A DNA stretch of 64,000 nucleotides from M3007 sp046329435 (GTDB lineage: Bacteria; Bacteroidota; Bacteroidia; Chitinophagales; Saprospiraceae). The stretch lies in the NCBI GenBank assembly GCA_046329435.1, contig JAXLUR010000005.1, forward strand, positions 62,001-126,000. The letters are read 5' to 3'. The stretch's first letter is position 1; each line of letters starts with the position of its first letter. The position numbers were made by a program, and so were the translations under genes. The notes under the pieces are model-generated. The model saw only the letters and a list, made by a program, of their open reading frames with translations. It was not told the origin of the DNA and ran no database searches. Below are positions 1 through 10,486 of this stretch, one piece after another.

Positions 1-307
1 TGATTTGTTCGTACATCCGGCTACCGGATCGATATATACGTCAGTCAACCGATTTAGTTAATCCAAATAGGCAAAAGCCTTCTCTGAGTCCTTCTTTAAT
101 CTCATGAAAAAAACTGCTACCAGTTGTTGTTTTCGCCATACGGTTTTGCAATAAAGTATTGACTGCACGGGTGCTGCCCTGCTATCAATACTTTTTTTAT
201 GTTCCATACGCACCTTGACCTTTCCAATATCGCATATTAGTTCCGTCCGAGTGATCGGAAATAAAATAAAAATTTTCACCATTTTTCATCAACTATTTCT
301 TAACATC
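1..307. other. Left-edge intergenic region
   Basis: This stretch lies before the first convincing gene. It holds one AT-rich hairpin with a T-run (annotated separately) that probably ends a gene lying left of the window. A 74-codon minus-strand reading frame at 58-282 has no recognisable features and is not called. I see no clear TAnnTTTG element for the gene at 308; TACTTTTT at 189-196 is one base off but overlaps the hairpin. Confidence 0.5.
153..198 (+). terminator. Probable terminator of an upstream gene outside the window
   Basis: A perfect 10-bp inverted repeat, AAAGTATTGA at 153-162 and TCAATACTTT at 185-194, encloses a 22-base loop and runs straight into a T-tract (192-198). The form suits a factor-independent terminator on the + strand. 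The stem is AT-rich and the loop long, so efficiency is uncertain. Confidence 0.4.
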
Positions 308-715
308 ATGAAAAGAATGAGTTCAATTCGCGTCATGCAAATGCTGGCTGTGCTGGCTTTCATGACTTTCATGGGGATTTCGAGCGCTTCGGCTCAATCT
401 TACATGTCGCCTGCACAGGCGATCACTAAGATCGACCAGACGCTGGCAGCTCTCAAAAATCCCACGCCCCCTACCTCGAACGGCACGTTGCAACCTGCAA
501 CTGGCGCTCCGAGCCGCACGGTTACCAATGCTACGGTTGCCGTTAACATCAAGATCGATTACCTGATCGACGTGAAGAACCAGCTCAAGCAAGGTTCCCA
601 AACCGGTCCGGCCATCGAGTACACCTACAGCTGGATGACCCAGCAACTCAACGGCCGCAACCCGTCGGTGTTGAACACTACGTACAATTATGTGAAAGAC
701 TTGCTTACGCAGTAA
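308..715 (+). CDS. Small secreted protein of unknown function (135 aa)
   Basis: I do not recognise the family. The start at 308 is preferred over an earlier in-frame start at 215 because it places a basic N-terminus (MKRMSSIR) directly before a hydrophobic stretch and a signal-peptidase-like site at ISSASAQ (about residues 24-30). The mature protein is about 105 residues, has a Pro/Thr/Ser-rich segment (about residues 50-72), and otherwise looks helical, with Lys, Gln and Asn and no cysteine. It has no T9SS sorting domain and no lipobox. It ends 55 bases before the giant adhesin at 771 on the same strand, so co-transcription is plausible and it may be an accessory or partner of that protein. 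That link is inferred from position only. Confidence 0.65.
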   Translation: MKRMSSIRVMQMLAVLAFMTFMGISSASAQSYMSPAQAITKIDQTLAALKNPTPPTSNGTLQPATGAPSRTVTNATVAVNIKIDYLIDVKNQLKQGSQTGPAIEYTYSWMTQQLNGRNPSVLNTTYNYVKDLLTQ

Positions 716-770
716 TTGAAGTGGTTCCCTTTTTTTATTTCTTCAAGACAAATTTTTAAATCGTAGTCTC

Positions 771-3700
771 ATGAGAATGTTAAAAACTACGCTTAACTGT
801 TGGAAAGCGGCATCACTCCTGCCGGTTTTCCTTCTGGTGGGGTTGGCCGCTTCCTTTGGTCAGACTGTCACCACATTTACCTCGGCTGTAGCCAGCCAAA
901 CCATTCCGGACAATGGCTACAACGGCACGTTTGCCTCCATGGCTACCAAAACGGTGAACGTAAACACCGCTTCGCTGCCTGCCGGCCAAACGATCAGCAA
1001 CGTGCGCGTATTTGTTAATACGCTTTCGCACACCTGGACGGGTGACCTCGTTATGAAGGTACAACTTCCCGGCGCCCAGGTTTTCGGTCTGCAAAGCCAG
1101 GCCGGCCTTGCTGAGCCCGCTGATAACGGCACCTCCTGCTGCGGTTACAGCACCGACATCAGCAACGCCATCATCCAGTATGATGACGCGGCTGCCAACA
1201 GTGCTGAAAACATGGGCAGCAGCGGCGTAACCCTCACGGGCACCAGCCAGTGGCAGCCGAACAAAGGCTCCATCGTATCGCCCTACACCACCTTCGCTTC
1301 CATGATCACCGCTCTGGGTACGGCTTATGCCCCCTACAACGGCACCTGGACGATCGGTGTTGGCGACTGCGCCGCTGGTGACGTGGGTTCTTTCAGCTCG
1401 GTAACGGTTGAAATCACCACGGTTGCTCCCCCGGTTCCCTGTATCATGACCTGCCCGAATAACATCACGGTCAACCTTGACCCGGGTGCTTGCGGTGCTT
1501 ATGTCAACTATGACGTTCAGACGACGGGTGATTGCTTCATCAGCAACCAAACCATCGGCTTCCAGGGCGAATACGCTCCGAGCGCCATCAACTACTACCA
1601 AAACGGCAACGGCATTTTCACCAACCCGCCCACTCCGTTTACCAACAACGCTCCGGAATTGGTGTTCAATGCCGCCAACCCGCCCACCCAGTTCGTTATG
1701 CAGTCGGCTGACTTCTCGCAGCCCGGCCCGATCTACTACTACTTCTATGGTGTAGAATGGACGGTACTGACGGAAACCGACCTGTCTTTCGACTGGACTT
1801 ACACCACCAACGACGGCGCCTTCTGGGATCGCTTCGTGGTGTTGGTTGGCAGTGCCAACAACAATTTCTCGAACAATAACTTCGGTAACCAGGTAGGTAA
1901 CTGGACGACGCTGACCAACAACAACGGCGCCAACAACCAAAGCGGTTCCTACTCCGTACACCTCCTCCCCGGCCAGCGTTTCGCTATGGCTGCCAACACG
2001 CAAGACGCTTTCGGCGGCCCGTGCACGATCACTGTTTCCAACTTCGTAGTTGGCTCGGTGGTTCCGGCTGTTCCGGTACTTGTCAGCGGTCTGGAAAGCG
2101 GCTCGTGGTTCCCGATCGGTACGACGACCAACTGCTTCGAAATCGACTTCCCGGATAACGACCCGGTTAACGACGACCAGTCCTGCTGCTTCGACGTTAT
2201 CGTGAAAGAATTTCCGAACCCGATCTCTGCTCTGGTTTGCAACGACCTCGTGTATGTTTCGCTCGACCAAAACTGCTCGCACGTGCTCGGCGCCGACGAC
2301 GTACTCGAAGGCGGCCCGTACCACTGCTACGACGACTACATTGTTGAAGTGGACAAAACGGCTCCGTTTGGTAACGGCCCGTGGCTCCCGGCTGTATTCG
2401 GCCCCAGCGACGTTGGTAAAACCTACCAGGTTCGCGTAACCGACCCCGACACCGGCAACAAATGCTGGGGTAACGTGAAAATCGAAGACAAACTCGCTCC
2501 GGTTCTCGACTGCCCGACCGTACTGCTGCCCTGCAACTTCCCGAGCTTCGCTCCGGAATACAGCCAATCCGCTACGCTGACGCTCAAGTTTGCTGCTTCG
2601 GATGTTTCGCAAACCATCGCTCCTGGCGATAGCTACACGTTCAACATCAACGTTCCGGTAAATGCTACCGTTAACGATGTTGACTTCCGCACCAAAATCA
2701 CCAACGCCCTCTACTGGAATACGAAAATTGACATCAACAGCCCGGCTGCTACTTCCAGCGTTGTATGGGACGGCCTCGGCGGTTGCAACCTCGTTGGCCC
2801 GCTCTTCACGCGCTTCGACGACGAAGGTATCAATTCCGCTCTCTGCGTTGACATCTACGCCGACCTCAACATGAACATCATGCCGTTGTTTGGCTTCGAC
2901 CCGCTCAACGTGTTTGACGGCGAAAACGCTCAAGGCGTATGGCCGGTAACGATCAGCAACGTTGACAACTTCGGCTTCGGTCAATCCATCACGGTTGATA
3001 TCGCTGAACTGTACATCAACATGACCGGCTCCTTCACCGCCGGCTTCCCGAACGGTCTGACCTACAACGTTGACGTATTCTCCGGCAACAGCGCCAACAC
3101 CTACATTGTGCCCGCCGGTGGTGGTACGCCTCAGCTCGACAACTGCTCTGACGTAACGCTGACCTACATCGACACGCAAGTTCCGCAAAACTGCGCTTCG
3201 GGTCTGACCGCTACGATCAACCGCAAATGGACTGCAAAAGACGGTTACGGCAACACCTCGACCTGCCTGCAGACCATCAACCTGCTCCGCCCGACCCTCA
3301 TCGACGTTGTACTTCCGTCCGACTACGATGATATCGACGCTCCTGCTTTCCACTGCACCGACAACGCCTACCCGACTCCTGACTGGATCGAAGGTACGGG
3401 CGCACAAGGATGGCCCCACGTGTTCGGTCAGCCCTCCGGCTGCTCGATCAACTGGACATACGAAGACGTAGTGCTGGATGTATGCGACGGTACGTACAAA
3501 ATCCGCCGCCGCTGGTCGATCATCGACTGGTGCATTGGCGACGGTTTCGAATACAACCAGATCATCAAAGTACTCGACGATCAAGGTCCGTCATTCGACT
3601 GCCCGGCCAACATCACGATCTCGACTGATCCGTTCGTATGCTGCGGTTCGACGAACCTGCCCGACGTGATCATCGAAGACAACTGCTCGCGGATCGACAA

Positions 3701-6700
3701 CATCAGCGGCATGATCATCACGTTTGACCCGCAGACCAACGAGCAAACTGGTATGTACCAGATCGGAGGCCAACTGCAGGACTTCCCGGCCAACAACTAC
3801 TGGGATCTGGATACGCTGGGCAACTTCGGCTGGACGCCGTGCTTGCCGCTGGGTACGCACACGGTGATCTACGTAGCCGAAGACAACTGTGGCAACACCT
3901 CTTCGTGCTCGTTCCGCCTGACGGTACGTGACTACACGCCGCCGCAAGTGGCTTGCCAGGGATTCACGACGGTAGCGATCAACGTTGACGATCCGTTCGA
4001 CTGCTACGGCCCTGCGGGCCCGAACGGTCAACCGGCTGCACTGGACGCATGCTCCGGCGCTGGTGTGACGTGGGTAAAAGCTCCTCGTTTGACAGCGGTT
4101 CGTTCGACAACTGCGGTAACATCAAGTTGACGATCCAGCGTATGGGTCCGGATTACAGCGATTGCATCCAGGGTCTGAACTCGACGAACGGTCACCCGAA
4201 CTGCGCAGACTTCTTCCCGGATTTCCCGAGCGAGATTCGAACGCGCAACGGCAGAAGGCGACTCGATCAAATTCTACTGCTGCGAAGTCGGTACGACGCA
4301 GACGGTGATCCTGACGGCTTACCAGTTGGACTACAACGGCAACTTCGTTGTTGGTCCGGACGGCACCCCGGTATCGAACCAGTGCATGATCCAGGTTGAA
4401 GTACAAGACAAGATCAAACCGGTGTGCACGCCTCCGGCGAACACGACGGTATCGTGCGAGAACTTCGACCCGAGCCTGTGGGCTTACGGCAAAGCTACGC
4501 CTTACGACAACTGCTGCCTCGACACTTCGAAAGTATATCAAGGCCAGTGCGGTTTGACGCACAGCGCCAACTACTCGCTGTTCGACACGGTGTGCAACCG
4601 CGGTACGATCACGCGCACGTTCCGCGCTTACGACTGCCACGGCTTCTCGAGCCAGTGCACGCAGCGCGTGTTCGTGAACTACGAACAGGACTACTTCGTG
4701 CGTTTCCCGAACGACGTGATCGTGACGGTATGCGACGGTACGGGCAACTACGGCGAGCCGACGTTCTTCGGCGAAGACTGCGAACTGCTGGGTGTATCGT
4801 TCGAAGACGAAGTGTTCACGGTCGTACCGGACGCATGCTTCAAGATCGAGCGGACGTGGACGATCATCAACTGGTGCACGTACAACACGAACCTTCCGTG
4901 CGTGTATGTACCGAACCCGAACCCGAACCCTGTGACGAACAGCACGCAGAACCTGCCCGGCCCGATCGTATCGGCGCCCGGTACGCCGGCTCCGTGGGCT
5001 CCGTCGAACATCAAGGTGAACCCGAGCGACGCCCAGGCAACGAACTACTCGGTGTTCTACACGGGTGGCACGTACAACGGCACGACGATCCCGAGCATCG
5101 CCAACAACAACTGCTTCGTGTACAAGCAGATCATCAAAGTGATCGACACGCAAGCGCCGACGGCGAACTGCCCGGCCAGCCCGGTTGAATTCTGCGACCT
5201 GACGGTGAACAACCCGCAGTTGTGGAATGAAATGTACTGGTGGGACGGCGTGATCGGCCAGCACGACCTGTGCGAAGGTCCGACCGACCTGAACGTAACG
5301 GCAACCGACGCATGCTCGAAGCCAACATCAACATCGAATACCTGTTGTTCCTTGACCTGGACGGCGACGGTGTGATGGAGACGGTAGTTTCCTCGACCAA
5401 CCTGCCTGGCATCAACAACGTATACTACGGCAACGCCTCGAACCCGAACTTCTCGGGTGGCACGCCGCGCGCCTTCGACGAGCGCGGTGTACCGACGAAC
5501 CAGAAGTACCGCTTCGCAATCGACCGCGTGAAATCTGGCAACAACGTAACGGCTTATGTCCGCTGGGATACGCAGGCCGCCCAGGCCAACTCGACGAACA
5601 CGTCGGTTGACGGTGTGGTACCTGAACTGCCCTACGGCACGCACAAGATCAAGTGGATCATTTCGGACGGTTGCGGCAACCAGTCGGTATGCGAATACAC
5701 GTTCGTAGTGAAAGACTGCAAAGCGCCGACGGTGGTATGCTTCAATGGTCTGAGCGTGAACATCATGCCGACGGGCATGGTAACGCTGTGGGCCACGGAC
5801 TTCCTGCAATACGCCGAAGACAACTGCACGCCTCCGACGCCTTACACGCCGGGCAACCAGTTGAAATACGCGATCCGCAAGTCGGGTCAGGGCACGGGCT
5901 TCCCTGTTGACGCCTTTGGCCAGCCGATCACGAATGTGACGTTCACGTGCGACGAAGTGGGCACGCAACCGGTAGAGTTGTGGGCACAGGATGCCGCCGG
6001 CAACGCTGCATACTGCGAAACGTATGTGATCATCCAGGATCCGTTCAACAACTGCGGTGGCAACCCGATCTCTGTTTCGGGTGCGCTGAAAACCGAGCCG
6101 TTGGCTGGTAACCAGGGTGTAGAAGACGCACAGGTAGAACTGGCTGGCACGCCTCCGAACGGTCTGCCGTCGATCAATGCCCTTGGCATCTCCGACAACG
6201 CCGGTCAGTACCTGTTCTCGAACTACCTGCCGCTGTCGACCGACTACACGGTAACGCCGGTGAAAGACGACAACCCGATGAACGGTGTATCGACGTTCGA
6301 CCTGGTGCTGATGTCCAAGCACATCCTGGGCATCGAGCCGCTGAACTCGCCGTACAAGATCATCGCTGCCGACGTGAACAAATCGAACTCGGTGACGACG
6401 TTCGACATTGTTGAACTGCGCAAGTTGATCCTGGGTATCTACACGGAACTGCCGAACAACACCTCCTGGCGCTTCATTGACAAAGGCTTCCAGTTCGCCA
6501 ACCCGAGCAATCCGTTTGCTTCGGTACCGTTCTCGGAAAACATCAGCCTTGGCAACGCACAAGCCAGCCAGTCGGACGACGACTTCACGGGCATCAAGAT
6601 TGGTGACCTGAACGGTTCTGTGATCGCCAATGCCAACCAGCAAGCCGAAGACCGCACGGCCGGCACGCTGCTGCTCGACGTGGAAGACCGCGACGTGAAA

Positions 6701-7288
6701 GCAGGTGAAGTGTTCGACGTGACGTTCCGCACGGCCGAGCAAGTACAAGGCTTCCAGTTCACGATGAACCTCAACGGCCTGACGGTTGCTGATATCGTGA
6801 AGGGTGACAAAGTGAGCGCCGACAACTTCGGTGTGTTCGCTGACGCCCTGACGACGTCGATCGACGGCGCTGGTGAGTTCACGGTGAAATTCCGCGCCGA
6901 CAAAGCCGGCAAGTTGAGCGAAATGCTGCAACTGTCGAGCCGCATCACGCGCGCCGAAGCTTACAATGCCAACGGTCAGAACCTGGAAGTCGCGCTGCGC
7001 TTCTCGGGCAACACGATCGCCGGTGTTGGCTTCGAGTTGTACCAAAACCAGCCGAACCCGTGGGTAGGCCGCACGATGGTGGGCTTCCACCTGCCGGTTG
7101 CTGCTACGGCTACGCTGACGGTGTACGACGAAACGGGCCGCGTACTGTTCACGCAGAAAGGCGACTTCACGAAAGGCTACAACGCCATCTCGCTGGATCG
7201 CGCCATGCTGAACACGACGGGCGTGCTGTACTACAAACTGGAAACGGCTACGGACAGCGCGACGAAGAAAATGATCCAGACCAAGTAA
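771..7288 (+). CDS. Giant T9SS-exported adhesin with P-domain, HYR-like, dockerin-like and cohesin-like modules; three frameshifts
   Basis: The open frame is interrupted at three places, but the protein continues in another frame each time. A missing A in the run at 4076-4079, an extra T at 4236-4237 and a missing G near 5317-5318 explain all three. With these corrected the length is 6519 nt, exactly 2172 codons plus stop. The protein has a signal peptide (1-31, ending SFGQ), a proprotein-convertase-P-like domain (about 43-218), Cys-rich HYR-like segments (from about 223, motif CPNNITVNLDPGACG), a second P-like domain (about 596-757), and further HYR-like repeats. It then has a module shared with the three proteins at 13810-20064 (from about 1479), a dockerin-like EF-hand pair (about 1830-1900), a cohesin-like beta domain (about 1963-2080) and a type A sorting domain (about 2087-2172, QNQPNPW). 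It is likely a cell-surface or matrix protein. All breaks are single-base, two clearly in base runs, so sequencing error is more likely than decay. Confidence 0.8.
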
Positions 7289-7306
7289 TTTTCACCATAA
7301 GGGAAA

Positions 7307-7337
7307 TTGAGCGCTTTGCCTTAGGCAGAGCGCTCAA
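7307..7337 (+). terminator. Stable hairpin 18 bases after the adhesin stop
   Basis: Arms TTGAGCGCTTTGCC (7307-7320) and GGCAGAGCGCTCAA (7324-7337) pair over 14 bp with one G-U and a TTA loop. No T-run follows, so it may protect the 3' end of the mRNA rather than terminate. Confidence 0.4.
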
Positions 7338-7438
7338 CCCTCCCTCTTGTTGAAAACCTTCGGAAAGACATTTCCTTTATCGTTTTTTACACAGAGATAA
7401 CATGCGACACGAGCCTGTCGTAGATCATATCGCCAGGT

Positions 7439-7470
7439 ACCGATTTTAACATACTTTAAAATCGGTTTTT
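7439..7470 (+). terminator. Factor-independent terminator (first of a tandem pair)
   Basis: Arms ACCGATTTTAA (7439-7449) and TTAAAATCGGT (7456-7466) form a perfect 11-bp stem with the loop CATACT, followed by a T-run ending at 7470. Confidence 0.7.
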
Positions 7471-7476
7471 GGGATG

Positions 7477-7509
7477 GCCTCTCTCCATAAGATGGAGGGG
7501 GGCTTTTTT
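7477..7509 (+). terminator. Factor-independent terminator (second of a tandem pair)
   Basis: Arms GCCTCTCTCCAT (7477-7488) and ATGGAGGGGGGC (7492-7503) pair over 12 bp with two G-U pairs and an AAG loop, followed by six T residues (7504-7509). Together with the preceding hairpin it should isolate the adhesin transcript from the DoxX gene. Confidence 0.75.
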
Positions 7510-7621
7510 ATTGAAATAAACCGATCCAAGCCGGGGGAAAGCACTTAATCCGGAATATGGCCAAAATAGACGCTACATTCGCAGGTCCCTGTGAGCATAA
7601 AACCTGAACTGCATCCACTAT

Positions 7622-8032
7622 ATGCGTGATATAATTGACTTAGTCGGCCGGATATTCTTGTCGGCGACCTTTCTTTTCGAGGCGATAGACTCCATACTGT
7701 TTTTTGACAAAACCAAAGAGACCATGACCCAATTCGGAGTAACCTGGAATCAGGATTTTCTCCTTTATGGCGCTATTTTTTTGTTGCTATGTGGCGGACT
7801 AATGGTCCTGACCGGCTACAGATCGACCCTGGGCGCTGTGTTGTTGTTGTTGTACTGGGCGCCGGTGACATTTATGGTCCATGATTTCTGGAATGCCGAT
7901 GCAGAACACATACGCCTGCAAAGCGTACTGTTTATGCGCGATCTGGCTATCATCGGCGGGTTATTAATGCTGACAGGCAAAGGCAGCGGCAGATACAGCA
8001 TCAAACGGCTTTTGGCAACAACCCGGGTCTGA
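7622..8032 (+). CDS. DoxX-family inner-membrane protein
   Basis: This 136-residue protein has four hydrophobic segments (about residues 5-22, 45-62, 70-87 and 104-118) and the N-terminal pattern R-IFLSATFLFEAIDSI common to DoxX/DoxD-like proteins. Members are small four-helix membrane proteins, some tied to thiosulfate or quinone oxidoreduction; no specific substrate can be read here. It stands alone on the + strand after strong terminators and abuts the convergent SDR gene: the two stop codons touch at the palindrome TGATCA (8030-8035). No charged catalytic motif is evident. Confidence 0.7.
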   Translation: MRDIIDLVGRIFLSATFLFEAIDSILFFDKTKETMTQFGVTWNQDFLLYGAIFLLLCGGLMVLTGYRSTLGAVLLLLYWAPVTFMVHDFWNADAEHIRLQSVLFMRDLAIIGGLLMLTGKGSGRYSIKRLLATTRV

Positions 8033-8836
8033 TCAAACAACCTTTGTTTTACTGATCAATCGGGAGAAATAGGCCGGGAAAAATCTCTTGAGATAAACCC
8101 CGAGCACTTCCTTGCCGCCGAAGTACACCTCCTCTTTACCCGTCTCAATGGCGCGCAAGATCTTTTGTGCAAGTACTTCAGGATCCATGCCTTTTCCCGT
8201 AGCCTCGTCCATGGTGCCCTGAGAGTTGCCGCTTCCTGTAAGTGCGTTGATGCTCACATTGGTTCGGATAAATCCCGGGCAAATAAGCGTGATCTTGACA
8301 GGTGTTTGTGCCAACTCGGCACGCAAGCTATCGAAAAAGCCGTGCAAGGCATGTTTGGAAGCGGCGTAAGAAGAGCGCAACGGTGATCCGAATTTACCGG
8401 TAAGGCTGGTGATCGTCGCGATGTGGCCCAACTGATGCGTGAGCATGCTGGGTAAAACCGCTTTGGTCAGCGCAACGGTACCGAAGTAATTGACATCCAT
8501 CAGGCGTTTGTCGACGTCGAGACGTGTGTCCAGCGCCCGTGCACGTTGAGATACGCCCCCGTTGTTGATCAGGATATCTATTTTCCCTGTTTGACGGAGC
8601 ACCTCTTCGACCGCGGGAGCGATGCTGTCGTGTCGAGCCAGATCAAGCACCCTGATTAATACAGACGCCGCCCCGGCCTCCTGGCACAAAGCGGCAACCC
8701 TGTTCAACTCGGTTTCGTTGCGGGCCGAAAGAATGAGGTGAGCGCCATGCCGGGCGAAGGCTTTGGAGAGGGCTTCGCCGATACCCGATGAAGCGCCTGT
8801 AATCCAGATTCGTTTGTTACTAAAATAATCAGCCAT
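8033..8836 (-). CDS. Short-chain dehydrogenase/reductase (SDR)
   Basis: A classical SDR of 267 residues. The NAD(P)-binding motif TGASSGIGEA is near residues 12-21, NNGG follows the fourth strand, and the catalytic Ser/Tyr/Lys set appears as ITSLTG and SYAASKHAL. The longer frame to 8935 would add 33 residues ahead of the Rossmann strand; MADYF at 8836 is preferred because it gives the usual spacing. This start overlaps the stop of the upstream glycosylase gene by eight bases. A TACCTTTG element at 8863-8870 suggests it also has its own promoter. The C-terminus is basic and hydrophobic (KRFFPAYFSRL), as in membrane-associated DltE/YqjQ-like SDRs. Substrate unknown. Confidence 0.85.
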   Translation of the reverse strand: MADYFSNKRIWITGASSGIGEALSKAFARHGAHLILSARNETELNRVAALCQEAGAASVLIRVLDLARHDSIAPAVEEVLRQTGKIDILINNGGVSQRARALDTRLDVDKRLMDVNYFGTVALTKAVLPSMLTHQLGHIATITSLTGKFGSPLRSSYAASKHALHGFFDSLRAELAQTPVKITLICPGFIRTNVSINALTGSGNSQGTMDEATGKGMDPEVLAQKILRAIETGKEEVYFGGKEVLGVYLKRFFPAYFSRLISKTKVV

Positions 8837-9476
8837 GAGGTGCCGCGTGTTTTTTTCGCTCACAAAGGTAAAAATGCCACAACATACGTGTACCCACACT
8901 TCGAAACGGCCTCCAGTGAGCGGTTCTTTGCTCAAATTCGGGATGCAATGGGCGCTGAGGCAGACCTTTTAAAACGCGAAATGCCTCCAGCATGGCGATA
9001 TCACCCTTGGGCAAAATGTCGGGCCGCAACAGGCATTCGGACAGGTAAATATCTGCCGTCCAAACGCCGACTCCCTTAACACGGGTCAGCGCATGCCGCA
9101 CGGCCTCGTCGGAAGCCTGGACAAGTGCGTCCAGATCAAGGCGACCATCAACCAGATGATGCGCCAGGTCTCGCACATATTGCGTTTTTTGCCGGCTGAA
9201 ACCGATTTGCCGCAGCGCAGGATCGTCAAGCGCCAGCAAATTACCCGGTGTGATGTCGCCCAAATATTCCCCGAGCCGATTAAACGCCGCATTGGCGGAA
9301 GCCAGCGAGACCTGTTGCTCGAGAATAATGTGCACCAGTGTGGAAAATGAAGGCGTGCGAGCCCAAAGCGGCGGATAACCGTACAGTTTGAAAACCTTTT
9401 CCAGGGCTTCATCGCGCGTTGCCAGCCAGTCAACGGCTGTTTTTAAATTTTGCTCATCCAGACGATCGATATGCAT
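8829..9476 (-). CDS. DNA-3-methyladenine glycosylase II (AlkA-like, HhH-GPD fold)
   Basis: Base-excision repair enzyme predicted to remove alkylated purines. The helix-hairpin-helix lies at about residues 131-141 (TRVKGVGVWTA), followed by the catalytic Asp in LPKGDIAM (Asp159). The N-terminal pattern YGYPPLW and the segment SLVHIILEQQVS-like (TLVHIILEQQVSLASA) fit the family. I chose the start at 9476 (MHIDRL) because family members begin a few residues before this helix; starts at 9500 and 9527 are possible but run into the region needed for a promoter opposite pfkB. It forms a two-gene unit with the SDR gene, overlapping it by eight bases. Confidence 0.85.
   Translation of the reverse strand: MHIDRLDEQNLKTAVDWLATRDEALEKVFKLYGYPPLWARTPSFSTLVHIILEQQVSLASANAAFNRLGEYLGDITPGNLLALDDPALRQIGFSRQKTQYVRDLAHHLVDGRLDLDALVQASDEAVRHALTRVKGVGVWTADIYLSECLLRPDILPKGDIAMLEAFRVLKGLPQRPLHPEFEQRTAHWRPFRSVGTRMLWHFYLCERKKHAAPHG
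8863..8870 (-). promoter_or_regulatory. Bacteroidota -7 element (TACCTTTG) for the SDR gene
   Basis: TACCTTTG on the minus strand matches the TAnnTTTG consensus and lies 27 bases upstream of the SDR start, inside the 3' end of the glycosylase gene. No matching -33 TTG at ideal spacing is seen. Confidence 0.4.
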
Positions 9477-9535
9477 AGGCGAAGCTTGAAACAAATGCAT
9501 TACTTTCCAGTTTTGATACACAAACACCTTTTACA

Positions 9536-10486
9536 GTGAAAATCGCGACGCTTACCCTCAACCCGGCCCTCGACAAAAGTATGGAGGTCGAACGCCTTGT
9601 GCCGGAGGCCAAACTTCGCTGCTCCGCCGTCCGCCTCGACGCCGGAGGCGGAGGCATCAATGTTTCGAAAGGCATTCAACGCCTGGGCGGCACCAGTACG
9701 GCCGTATTTCCGGCGGGCGGGGCCAATGGCGCGCGCTTGCGCGAACTACTGACACAAGCCGGAATCACTACGGAAGTCATCGGCATCGCCAGCGAAACCC
9801 GCGAAAGTTATGCTGTTCGCGAGACCAGCACCAACCACCAGTACCGGTTTACGCCGCCAGGCGCTGAAATCAGCTTGTCGGAGGCAGAAGCCTGCCTGCA
9901 ACGGATAGCCGGCCTGCGCCCCGACTGGCTGGTTGCCAGCGGCAGTTTGCCGCCCGGTTTGCCGGAAACCTATTACGAACGTGTCGCGCAGTTTGCAAAG
10001 GAAATCGGCGCCCGGTTCGTACTGGATACTTCCGGCGCTGCCCTGAAAGCAGCAGCCGATGAAGGGCTGTATTTGTTAAAACCCAACCTCGCAGAGCTCA
10101 GCGCGCTTGCGGGCGTGTCCAAACTGGAAATGAATCAGGTAGACGATGCTGCATTGGCCATTATTCACAAAGGAATGTGCGAGGTAGTGGTCGTGTCGCT
10201 CGGCGCACGCGGCGCCTTGCTGGCAACATCATCCGGATTCGAGCACATTCCTGCCCCGACTGTCGAAAAACGCACGACCGTAGGCGCCGGCGATAGTATG
10301 GTGGCGGGCATGGTCTGGGCACTCAGTCAGCAAAAAACACTGCGGGAAATGGCCCAGTGGGGGGTCGCGTGCGGCACCGCGGCTACCATGGGATCGGGCA
10401 CCGAACTATTTCACGCAGACGATGCAACCCGCCTCCTGAAGTGGATAGAACAATACGGCGAGCGCTACCGATATCTTGATTTTTAA
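9536..10486 (+). CDS. pfkB: 6-phosphofructokinase II / PfkB-family sugar kinase
   Basis: A 316-residue ribokinase-family kinase that closely follows the E. coli Pfk-2 pattern: TLTLNPALD near the N-terminus, GGGGINV (37-43), PAGGANG (59-65) and the catalytic TVGAGDSM (248-255, base Asp253). Predicted reaction: ATP-dependent phosphorylation of fructose-6-phosphate at C1; 1-phosphofructokinase or tagatose-6-phosphate kinase remain possible because these enzymes are close relatives. The start is GTG, with no ATG nearby that keeps the first beta strand. It is divergent from the AlkA-like gene with about 59 bases between the starts. Confidence 0.85.
   Translation: MKIATLTLNPALDKSMEVERLVPEAKLRCSAVRLDAGGGGINVSKGIQRLGGTSTAVFPAGGANGARLRELLTQAGITTEVIGIASETRESYAVRETSTNHQYRFTPPGAEISLSEAEACLQRIAGLRPDWLVASGSLPPGLPETYYERVAQFAKEIGARFVLDTSGAALKAAADEGLYLLKPNLAELSALAGVSKLEMNQVDDAALAIIHKGMCEVVVVSLGARGALLATSSGFEHIPAPTVEKRTTVGAGDSMVAGMVWALSQQKTLREMAQWGVACGTAATMGSGTELFHADDATRLLKWIEQYGERYRYLDF

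Larger units (their letters stand above)
7289..7621. other. Intergenic region with three hairpins
   Basis: Between the giant adhesin and the DoxX gene there is no convincing coding sequence. The stretch holds a 14-bp hairpin just after the stop (7307-7337) and two classical terminators in tandem (7439-7470 and 7477-7509), each annotated separately. TACATTCG at 7574-7581 resembles a -7 element with one mismatch and could serve the downstream gene. Confidence 0.6.

Noticed and set aside
58..282. A 74-codon minus-strand frame at the left edge
   Set aside because: No recognisable features, it overlaps a terminator-like hairpin, and there is no promoter or ribosome-binding site.
813..3584. Long minus-strand frame of 923 codons opposite the giant adhesin
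   Set aside because: It mirrors the codon pattern of the + strand gene, has no motif or signal, and the + strand product has clear domains. Similar antisense frames at 5057-7090 and 56402-58225 were rejected for the same reason.
4049..4399. Separate short genes in the frameshifted part of the adhesin
   Set aside because: They are pieces of one reading frame joined by three single-base indels; the corrected length divides exactly by three.
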